The translations under genes and the position numbers were made by a program. Positions 1-4,836 of a stretch of DNA of 5,540 bases are shown piece after piece. Source of the stretch: Phytoactinopolyspora endophytica (lineage in GTDB: Bacteria > Actinomycetota > Actinomycetes > Jiangellales > Jiangellaceae); assembly GCF_004138495.1 (NCBI RefSeq), contig NZ_ML142856.1, positions 194,739-200,278 of the forward strand. Reading direction: 5' to 3'. The notes beneath the pieces are model-generated. The model searched no databases, was not told where the DNA came from, and was given only the letters and a program-made list of their open reading frames with translations. Positions within the stretch are counted from its first letter, which is position 1. Every line of letters starts with the position of its first letter.

Positions 1-244
1 CGCGGCGGCCGGCGAGGATCGCGGCCGTGTAGGCGCCGAGGCCCACGAAGACGCCCTGGCCGAAGCTGAAGTAGCCGCTGAACCCCGACAGAATGTTCCA
101 GCTTGTCGCCTGCGCCGTCCAGAACAGGACCGTCGAGGCGAGCACCAGATAGAAGACCGGCAGCCCGATGGGCTCGCGAACGGCCACGACCGCCGCCAGC
201 GCCACGTAGACCAGAGCAAAGCCGGCCAGCCCTCGCCCTATCAC
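1..244 (-). CDS. livM: LivM-type branched-chain amino acid ABC permease, N-terminal part only
   Basis: This is the first 81 codons of a gene that runs off the left edge. The start is GTG at 244-242 and overlaps the TGA stop of the upstream LivH gene as GTGA, so the two are translationally coupled. No separate Shine-Dalgarno is obvious. Two hydrophobic stretches are visible (about residues 5-21 and 27-42). They are followed by a Ser/Gly/Phe-rich segment, NILSGFSGYFSFGQGVFVGL, that is characteristic of LivM proteins, whose usual form is N-x-x-x-G-x-x-G-x-x-S-x-G-x-x-x-F-x-G-x-G-A-Y. By family knowledge LivM pairs with LivH to form the membrane channel of a HAAT/LIV-I type importer. The C-terminal membrane segments and the EAA loop lie outside the window. 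The family call is firm. The substrate is not determined, since this permease family also serves amides, urea and other small organic acids. Confidence 0.9.
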   Translation of the reverse strand, partial: MIGRGLAGFALVYVALAAVVAVREPIGLPVFYLVLASTVLFWTAQATSWNILSGFSGYFSFGQGVFVGLGAYTAAILAGRR

Positions 245-1110
245 CTGACACCGCCGCGGGCGAAGAGTCCGTGTGGCCGGAACAACAGGGCGAGGACGAT
301 GACCGAGAACACGACGAACGGCGACAGAGACGGCGACCATACCGATGCCACAACCGCCGAGACCATCCCGATCAGGACGCCGGCCGCCAGCGTCCCCACG
401 ACGTGGCCGATCCCGCCGAGAATCACGACCGCGAACACCGTGCCGATCAGCTCGAACGGAGCCGTCGGCGTGAGCGACCTGCCGAGGGCCAGAAGCATGC
501 CGGCGACGGCGGCACTGGCTGCGGACACCCCGGCGAGCAGCATCCCGAGGCGGCGATGGTCGATGCCGAACGCGGAGGCGACGTCTTTGTCTTGCGCGAA
601 GGCTCGCATCGCGCGGCCGGGAAACGTGCGCTGCAAGGCCAGATGGGCACCACCGACGATGACCACGGCCGCCGCGAAGGCCAGCAGCGTCGACATCGGG
701 AAGACGAACCGGCCGAGGGAGACCGATTGTGTCGCGTAGGGGTTGGCTTCCGCCGCCAGCCGCTGAAAGTCGGCACTCCAGATGTTGGTCACCACCTGCA
801 TGGTGATGATCAGAATGCCGAAGGTCACCAGCAACGAGCCGAACTCGACGACGCTGAACCGGTCGAGCGCCCACTGCAGCAGCGCTCCGAACGCGAACAG
901 GGTAGGAACGGTGATGACCAGCGTGAGGATGGGGTCGAGACCCCAGGACGTCGTGATCTGAAACGTCAGATACGCACCGATCAAGATCATCCCGAAATGG
1001 GCCAGGTTGATGATCTTCATCATGCCCCAGGTGACGGAGAGACCCACAGCCATCACCACGAACAACCCACCGACCAGAGCTCCGTTGAGAGCTGCCTGAA
1101 TGGTCGTCAT
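241..1110 (-). CDS. livH: LivH-type branched-chain amino acid ABC transporter permease
   Basis: A complete 289-residue inner-membrane permease of the LivH family, which is the usual length. It starts at ATG 1110-1108 with a GAGG Shine-Dalgarno (1115-1118) that overlaps the end of the binding-protein gene; only 6 nt separate the two genes. The protein is almost entirely hydrophobic, with about eight membrane spans. Diagnostic parts are the N-terminal segment INLAHFGMILIGAY (residues 34-47), which matches the LivH N-x-A-H-x-x-x-x-x-x-G-A-Y signature, and the cytoplasmic EAA-type loop GRAMRAFAQDKDVASAFGID (165-184), where the ATPase docks. A GGIGHVVGTLAAGVLIG segment (232-248) and the C-terminal LLFRPHGLF (275-283) are also typical. 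It would form the translocation pore with LivM, fed by the lipoprotein encoded just upstream. Calling the substrate a branched-chain amino acid is homology-level inference only. Confidence 0.93.
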   Translation of the reverse strand: MTTIQAALNGALVGGLFVVMAVGLSVTWGMMKIINLAHFGMILIGAYLTFQITTSWGLDPILTLVITVPTLFAFGALLQWALDRFSVVEFGSLLVTFGILIITMQVVTNIWSADFQRLAAEANPYATQSVSLGRFVFPMSTLLAFAAAVVIVGGAHLALQRTFPGRAMRAFAQDKDVASAFGIDHRRLGMLLAGVSAASAAVAGMLLALGRSLTPTAPFELIGTVFAVVILGGIGHVVGTLAAGVLIGMVSAVVASVWSPSLSPFVVFSVIVLALLFRPHGLFARGGVR

Positions 1111-1116
1111 AGGGCC

Positions 1117-2391
1117 TCAGTTATCCGCCAGCCTGAGCTGGGCCGCTGCACGATCTTCGGGCCAGACCATGACCCACTCGCCGTCCTGGACCTGTTTCAG
1201 GCCCTGGTTGCTCGGCCAGAAGTTGTTCACCTCGGGGTCGAACGTCAGCTCGCCGCTCAATGTCGTGTCGGCCCCGTTCTCGATCAGGTAGTCGCACATC
1301 GCCTCGTGATCGATCTCGCCGGCGCCCTCGACGGCGGCCACCAGGATCTCCCAGGCGGTCCAGGAGGATGCCGCCTGTGTCTCGAACGCCGTGTAGGGCA
1401 CTCCGGCGTCCTCGGCTCGCGACTCGAAGTCGTCGACGATCTCGCGCACCTCCGGCTCGTACTGCTCGAGCACCGCCTCGTTCGGCTCGAAGGTCGACAC
1501 CGACAAGACACCCTCGCCGACCCCAAGCAGCGGACCCGGCGCCGGGAAGAGGCTGAACAGCAGCGGCGGGCGGTAGTCGAGCTGCTCCATCGCCTCGATC
1601 AGCTCGACCGGCTCGACGCCGAGTCCGTTGTTGACCACGAGGTCCGGGTCGGCGTCGCGCACCTGAGCCGCGATCGGCGCCCAGTCGGTCGTCCCAGGCG
1701 GGTACCGGACCTCGAGCACCACATCGAGGCCCCGATCCTCCGCTATCGACACGGCGCCGACGCCGTCGACCTCCGGTGAGCCATAGCTGATGAAGTCGGT
1801 CGACCCGCTCTGGTGGGTCAGGATCGCGATCCGCTCCGGCGGGTCAGGGAGGCTGGCTACCGCGTCGTAGAGCTGCTCGGGAACGTAGACGTTGGGCTCC
1901 GGCCCGATCGACCAGGCAGGGAACTGGCACCGGTACGGCAGCAGCGGCGCCAGCACGGCCGTGTGCTGGGGCAAGACGAAGCCGTGGCGCTCGGCGATCG
2001 GGGCCGCCGACAGGATGTTGGGTGTGGCGTACGGACTCATGATGAGGTCGACCTGCTCCTGTGAGATGAGCCGTTCGTAGAGGTCGGCCACCTGGGCCTG
2101 ATCCGACTCGTCGTCGAGGACGAGCCACTCCACCGGCCGGCCGAGCAGGCCACCTTCCTCGTTGAGCCGTTCGATGAACTGCTCACCGGCGACCTGATGG
2201 ATCGCCGCCGTCGGGCCGAAGGCGCCGGTGAGCGAAAGACTCGACCCGACGACGATCGGCTCACCGCTAGGCGCCCCTTCCGCGCCTTCCGGTTCCGGCT
2301 GGGCGGCGTTGTCGTCGTCGCCACCACATGCGGCAAGGACCAGCGCCAGAGCCGCCACTGCCGAACTGTACATACGTGTTCGCGGCCTCAT
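1117..2391 (-). CDS. ABC transporter substrate-binding lipoprotein, Leu/Ile/Val-binding (Peripla_BP_6) type
   Basis: A 424-residue extracytoplasmic solute-binding protein, the receptor of the importer. The start at ATG 2391-2389 has a good Shine-Dalgarno (GAGG at 2401-2398, 6-nt spacer). Residues 1-22 form a lipoprotein signal: basic MRPRTR, an Ala/Leu/Val core and the lipobox L19-A20-A21-C22, with Cys22 to be lipidated. An acidic Pro/Glu/Gly-rich tether follows (about 24-45). The type-I periplasmic-binding fold begins at IVVGSSLSLTGAFGP (46-60), a hallmark of this family. The loop LIMSPYATPN (116-125) corresponds to the region that holds the amino-acid head group in LivJ-like proteins. Other family-like segments are RIAILTH (187-193) and the C-terminal LSGELTFDPEVN (378-389). 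Cys155 and Cys366 could pair, but that is speculative. It is followed after 6 nt by LivH. The ligand cannot be deduced. Confidence 0.92.
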   Translation of the reverse strand: MRPRTRMYSSAVAALALVLAACGGDDDNAAQPEPEGAEGAPSGEPIVVGSSLSLTGAFGPTAAIHQVAGEQFIERLNEEGGLLGRPVEWLVLDDESDQAQVADLYERLISQEQVDLIMSPYATPNILSAAPIAERHGFVLPQHTAVLAPLLPYRCQFPAWSIGPEPNVYVPEQLYDAVASLPDPPERIAILTHQSGSTDFISYGSPEVDGVGAVSIAEDRGLDVVLEVRYPPGTTDWAPIAAQVRDADPDLVVNNGLGVEPVELIEAMEQLDYRPPLLFSLFPAPGPLLGVGEGVLSVSTFEPNEAVLEQYEPEVREIVDDFESRAEDAGVPYTAFETQAASSWTAWEILVAAVEGAGEIDHEAMCDYLIENGADTTLSGELTFDPEVNNFWPSNQGLKQVQDGEWVMVWPEDRAAAQLRLADN

Positions 2392-2422
2392 GTCTCACCT
2401 CGTCGTTGATGGTTCGACTGCC

Positions 2423-2602
2423 TTAAGTTGCGACGTCGCCAGCGGCAACGTCACCGTTGTCGAGGTGCCCGGCAGCACAGGCCTGCGCCGCACCGGCGGC
2501 GCCCAGGCCTGCTGTGGCCCCTACTGCCGCGCCGGTGGAAAGCAGACCTCGTCGTGATCGACCTGCAGTCCGCTTCCGATCGCGATCGCCGTCCTGACTC
2601 AT
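2423..2602 (-). CDS. Possible 59-residue protein with a twin-arginine (Tat) signal, or a remnant of one
   Basis: A short frame on the operon strand, from ATG 2602-2600 to TAA 2425-2423, ending 31 nt before the binding-protein start. Its start is preceded by only a weak AGG (in TCAGGCCG). The translation has the three parts of a Tat signal: a polar basic N-region with S16-R17-R18-G19-L20-L21, fitting S-R-R-x-[FL]-L; a weakly hydrophobic Ala/Gly core (23-38); and an A39-Q40-A41 cleavage-type site. Only 18 residues would remain (from Cys42). Cys42 is not preceded by a normal lipobox. G/C at third positions is about 60%, clearly lower than in the transporter genes. It could therefore be a small exported peptide, the broken N-terminus of a lost Tat substrate, or chance coding in a leader. 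No function is proposed. Confidence 0.4.
   Translation of the reverse strand: MSQDGDRDRKRTAGRSRRGLLSTGAAVGATAGLGAAGAAQACAAGHLDNGDVAAGDVAT
2471..2519. repeat. GC-rich inverted repeat in the leader of the binding-protein gene
   Basis: GCGCCGC (2485-2491) pairs with GCGGCGC (2496-2502) across a 4-nt loop. After a 2-nt bulge, CAGGCCT (2478-2484) pairs with AGGCCTG (2505-2511), giving 14 base pairs. Further partial pairing is possible outward. No T-run follows on the minus strand, so this does not look like an intrinsic terminator. It lies inside the possible Tat-signal ORF, and Ala/Gly codons may explain part of it. An RNA structure in the transcript of the importer operon is possible. Confidence 0.4.
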
Positions 2603-2665
2603 CGGCCTGACACCGCCTTCAGACGGGGGTGGTACGTCCGGGAGTGGGGTGCAGCTTTGCCGCGT

Positions 2666-2694
2666 AGTTTAGCGTCACTAAACAAGGTGTGCAA
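2666..2694 (-). promoter_or_regulatory. Candidate promoter for the transporter operon
   Basis: On the minus strand TTGCAC (2694-2689) and TAAACT (2671-2666) are separated by exactly 17 nt, a sigma-70-like arrangement with 3/6 and 4/6 matches to the consensus boxes. Transcription would begin near 2659, about 57 nt before the possible small ORF and about 268 nt before the binding-protein start. Both boxes are embedded in the inverted repeats described separately, so a protein bound there would block polymerase. The match is modest and was judged by eye. Confidence 0.35.
2667..2683. promoter_or_regulatory. Operator-like perfect inverted repeat GTTTAG-N5-CTAAAC
   Basis: GTTTAG (2667-2672) and CTAAAC (2678-2683) are perfect reverse complements around a 5-nt spacer. 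This AT-rich dyad sits between and over the candidate promoter boxes of the importer operon and just downstream of the XRE-cupin regulator gene. Its size and symmetry fit a dimeric helix-turn-helix protein. The minus-strand reading TTGTTTAGT resembles TTGTTTAAT upstream of the regulator gene (3576-3584). Confidence 0.5.
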
Positions 2695-2705
2695 TAAACA
2701 TGCAC
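2689..2705. promoter_or_regulatory. Operator-like inverted repeat GTGCA-N7-TGCAC
   Basis: GTGCA (2689-2693) and TGCAC (2701-2705) are perfect reverse complements around ATAAACA. The element lies 5 nt from the GTTTAG/CTAAAC dyad, overlaps the candidate -35 box, and has a close relative at 3571-3590 upstream of the regulator gene (GTGC, then AAACA, then TGCA in both). Recurrence at two promoters supports a binding site more than chance does. Confidence 0.5.
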
Positions 2706-2741
2706 GCTTTCGTTAACACCAATTCGCCGTTCGACGGGAGA

Positions 2742-3410
2742 TTACTCGAGAACGAACCAGACACCCACGGCCGGCTCGGCGCCCTCATTGCGGTAGCCGT
2801 GAGGCGTGCTCGAGTCGAACGAGATGGCATCGCCCGGATGCAGGTGATGTTCGTTGAAACCCAGCGTCAGGACTAATTCGCCGCTGATCAGGTAGCCGAA
2901 CTCGGTCCCAGTGTGACGCATGAGCGTGCCCATGGTCGACGAGGCCCCACCCGGTTGGTAGGTGACGAGCAAGAAGTCGACGTGGACGTCGGGTACCTCA
3001 CCCAGCAGTTCCCAGACGACGCCCGTCTCGAGGGTGAGCGCCTCACGCCCGTGAGGGTGCACGACCGGACCGACCCGCCGCCGATGGCCCGGCCGGGCCG
3101 CTCGCCTCGTGCTCATGTGCCGTTGACCGTCGGTGCCGCTCGTCGGCGTGGCCTGAGGCGCAGCCACCGGTTCCGGCTCCGCGGCCTCATCGGACACACC
3201 GGGTGCGAACAGGTCCTCGATCGAGATGCCCAGTGCGGTCGTGATGGCGTAAAGGGTGCTCACCGACGGCTGGCTCTTGTCGTTCTCGATCTGCGAGATG
3301 AGGCTGGCCGAAACGCCGATCTCGCCGGCCAGACCACGCACGGTCGCACCACGGCGTACGCGCTCCTCCCGGATACGTCTGCCCATCGGAGGCACAGCAG
3401 ACGTATTCAT
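2742..3410 (-). CDS. XRE-family helix-turn-helix regulator with C-terminal cupin sensor domain
   Basis: A 222-residue XRE-cupin transcription factor. I chose ATG 3410-3408 because AGGAG (3420-3416) stands 5 nt upstream; the frame stays open to 3515, but the extra 35 residues have no such support and do not look domain-like. Residues 9-68 are a Cro/cI-type DNA-binding domain: [20 protein letters not shown], the recognition-helix region [20 protein letters not shown] and the closing [11 protein letters not shown] long low-complexity linker (about 70-115) is acidic/Pro/Ala-rich first and Arg-rich after. The cupin follows (about 117-222), with [20 protein letters not shown] (165-184) and [18 protein letters not shown] (191-208). 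His166, Glu170 and His204 sit at metal-ligand positions, while the first His of the H-x-H pair is Met164. Family members bind small ligands through the cupin and commonly control nearby metabolic or transport genes. Here the importer operon directly downstream is the natural target. The ligand is unknown. Confidence 0.9.
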   Translation of the reverse strand: MNTSAVPPMGRRIREERVRRGATVRGLAGEIGVSASLISQIENDKSQPSVSTLYAITTALGISIEDLFAPGVSDEAAEPEPVAAPQATPTSGTDGQRHMSTRRAARPGHRRRVGPVVHPHGREALTLETGVVWELLGEVPDVHVDFLLVTYQPGGASSTMGTLMRHTGTEFGYLISGELVLTLGFNEHHLHPGDAISFDSSTPHGYRNEGAEPAVGVWFVLE

Positions 3411-3415
3411 GCCCT

Positions 3416-3420
3416 CTCCT
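3416..3420 (-). promoter_or_regulatory. Shine-Dalgarno AGGAG that decides the regulator start
   Basis: AGGAG on the minus strand (3420-3416) lies 5 nt before ATG 3410-3408. This is the best ribosome-binding site in the upstream region, and it fixes the regulator at 222 residues and not the 257 allowed by the open frame. Confidence 0.75.
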
Positions 3421-3570
3421 CGACTCACGGACGGTGTCGAACGAACATTACCGCTGCCGTCACCGGCGGCGTGCTTCACCGGACTCACTCGCACCTCCAG
3501 TCGATGTCCGGTCAATTCGCCGGGCTAGGGTCGCCGCAGATCTGCATCTCCGCTTAACAACCAATGGTAA

Positions 3571-3590
3571 GTGCTATTAAACAATATGCA
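3571..3590. promoter_or_regulatory. Operator-like imperfect dyad upstream of the regulator gene
   Basis: On the plus strand TGCTATT (3572-3578) and AATATGCA (3583-3590) are reverse complements apart from a one-base bulge, around AAAC. The layout GTGC, AT, AAACA, TGCA is the same as the dyad at 2689-2705, with 1-nt and 3-nt insertions. The site is about 160-180 nt upstream of the regulator start and is a candidate autoregulatory site. Confidence 0.45.
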
Positions 3591-3700
3591 TCGTCACCAA
3601 GGATGCGTATCGACGATGACGCGACCTTCCGAGCTGAGCGCGAGCAACTCCATAGCATCACGAACCGGCTGAACGTTCACGGTCGGGCGACAACCAGTAC

Positions 3701-3719
3701 GCCGGGTGAATCACCGGGC
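3701..3719. repeat. Near-palindrome over the end of the kinase gene
   Basis: GCCGGGTGA (3701-3709) and TCACCGGGC (3711-3719) are reverse complements with one mismatch around a single base. The site covers the TGA stop of the kinase gene. A hairpin is possible, but no T-run follows on the minus strand, so a terminator role is only a weak possibility. Confidence 0.3.
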
Positions 3720-4631
3720 TTCGGCAGCGATCGCACGAAGACGGTGCATGCACTCAGTCAAGAAGGATGGGAACGTATTCCAGTAATAGGAGACTCCGCT
3801 GATGCCTACGGCGATCGCCCAGGCGCGTGCTCGTAGCCAGGTGAGATCGTCGACATCCAGGGTGTTGCGGTAGGCATCGCGCGCAGCCGCAGGAAGATCC
3901 CATGTGACTGCATGCTCAGCGTCTGGGAATCCGACTGTCAGGCCACCGAAGTCAATCACGGCGTGCAGTCTGCCCTCGCGCACCAGGACGTTGGCCGGCC
4001 TGAGGTCGCTGTGCAGCCAGACGTGCGCCGCGGATGGCTCCGGCAGACTCTGCGCCTCTCGCCACAGCCGTTCAAGCACGTTGAAGTCGAGTTCAGCGCC
4101 GTGAGAACGAGCCTTGGCGAAGCATGATGTGATCCACTCATCCTTTGGCTGCAACAGGCCGCCACGGTACCCGCTCAGACCGTCGCTTCGGGTTGCGCCC
4201 ATGAGATCTGTCGAGTGAAGACATGCAACGAAGGCAGCCAGGTCACTGCCATAGCGCTCCCAGTCATTGACGGTGCGATCTGCGAGGTCCTCGCCATCGA
4301 TCCACGTATAGATCGCCCATGGCAAGGGGTAAAGCGGGTCCGGGCGACCAGCGTGTAGAGACTGAGGGATCGCAAACGGCAGCCGAGGACCCAGCCGCGG
4401 CAGCCAGGTCAACTCTTTCTCGAGGGCGGCAGCCTTCTCACGGGTGCGTGGAAGCCGCACAAGATATGCCTCACCGAGCCGGTACATGGTGTTGTCCGTG
4501 CCGCCGCCCACATGGGCGATGGCAAGCCCGGCAAGGTCGGGCCGCTGGGCATATAGCAAGGTGCGGATGATTCGCTCGTTGGTGGGAACCTCGTCCTCAT
4601 GCAGGGTCACGGGTATAGCGTCACCAACCAT
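3711..4631 (-). CDS. Aminoglycoside phosphotransferase (APH)-family small-molecule kinase
   Basis: A 306-residue protein of the APH/choline-kinase-like fold (Pfam APH type), close in layout to chromosomal actinobacterial members. I chose ATG 4631-4629 because the protein then begins, as relatives do, with a short lead and HEDEVPTNERIIRTLLYAQ (11-29). In-frame GTG 4646-4644 is an alternative. The open frame reaches 4868, but that would run into the divergent gene. The N-lobe has the Gly-rich loop VGGGTDN (41-47), YRLG (50-53) and VRLPR (58-62), with Arg59 at a usual ATP-anchoring position, and Glu72 in the following helix. The C-lobe has the Brenner motif HSDLRPANVLV (207-217; catalytic Asp209, metal ligand Asn214) and the DFG triad (227-229). 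TWDL (243-246) and SYYWNTFPSF (281-290) are family-like tail segments. All catalytic residues are present, so it is likely active, but the substrate is unknown and drug resistance should not be assumed. By eye the gene is less GC-rich than the transporter genes. Confidence 0.87.
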   Translation of the reverse strand: MVGDAIPVTLHEDEVPTNERIIRTLLYAQRPDLAGLAIAHVGGGTDNTMYRLGEAYLVRLPRTREKAAALEKELTWLPRLGPRLPFAIPQSLHAGRPDPLYPLPWAIYTWIDGEDLADRTVNDWERYGSDLAAFVACLHSTDLMGATRSDGLSGYRGGLLQPKDEWITSCFAKARSHGAELDFNVLERLWREAQSLPEPSAAHVWLHSDLRPANVLVREGRLHAVIDFGGLTVGFPDAEHAVTWDLPAAARDAYRNTLDVDDLTWLRARAWAIAVGISGVSYYWNTFPSFLTECMHRLRAIAAEAR

Positions 4632-4836
4632 GCCGGCGTCTGCCACCAAATTACGACGCAGACCTGTGGCAAAACGCGCTCGAGCTGCTGACACGCTGCA
4701 CCGCAGCCGCCAGTGATGTCGACGGCCATCTCGCGCGCTCGGTGCGTCCGGACTTGTTTGGGAATGAGGATTCTCCGGCCATTTCGGGTCAGCATGGGCG
4801 GCGCTCGACACCCACCGAACTCCTGGAGATCTGAAC
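4632..4836. other. Divergent intergenic region between kinase and secreted-protein genes
   Basis: These 205 bp must hold the start signals for both the kinase (leftward) and the secreted protein (rightward). On the minus strand TAATTT (4653-4648) is a possible -10 box close to the kinase start, which would give a very short leader, but no well-spaced -35 accompanies it. On the plus strand no clear promoter boxes were recognised. Nothing else is identified. Confidence 0.4.
4825..4828 (+). promoter_or_regulatory. Shine-Dalgarno of the secreted-protein gene
   Basis: GGAG lies 8 nt before ATG 4837-4839. It supports this start, which is also followed at once by a signal peptide. Confidence 0.7.

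Larger units (their letters stand above)
3411..3710. other. Gene-free region upstream of the regulator, downstream of the kinase
   Basis: This stretch holds no convincing gene. Positions 3411-3420 carry the regulator's Shine-Dalgarno. Positions 3551-3600 are strikingly AT-rich for this DNA and contain the dyad at 3571-3590, CTTAAC (3553-3558) facing GGTAAG (3566-3571), and caccaa (3595-3600), which also occurs at 2717-2722. CAATTCGCCG (3513-3522) recurs exactly at 2720-2729 in the importer leader. The perfect palindrome GCAGATCTGC lies at 3536-3545. The regulator's promoter is probably within 3500-3600, but no clear -35/-10 pair stands out. Positions 3601-3700 show nothing I can identify. Confidence 0.5.

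Noticed and set aside
103..1779. 558-codon plus-strand open frame across LivM, LivH and the binding protein
   Set aside because: It is antisense to two complete, motif-bearing transporter genes. Its translation is Arg/Asp/His-rich low-complexity sequence with no domain, typical of antisense frames in high-GC DNA.
2228..2557. 109-codon plus-strand open frame across the binding-protein start and its leader
   Set aside because: It overlaps the signal-peptide coding region antisense and has no motif or ribosome-binding site that I can see.
2577..2588. Perfect 12-bp palindrome CGATCGCGATCG
   Set aside because: Such CG/GATC-rich palindromes are common by chance in high-GC genomes. It has no second copy here and no link to a promoter.
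3411..3515. N-terminal extension of the regulator to 257 residues
   Set aside because: The AGGAG before ATG 3410 marks the start, and the extra 35 residues lie in upstream regulatory DNA.
2913..3557. 214-codon plus-strand open frame opposite the regulator
   Set aside because: It is antisense to the HTH-cupin gene, and its translation shows no recognisable domain.
3564..3836. 90-codon plus-strand open frame between regulator and kinase
   Set aside because: Its second half is antisense to the kinase C-terminus, and the first half lies over the AT-rich operator region. There is no domain and no Shine-Dalgarno.
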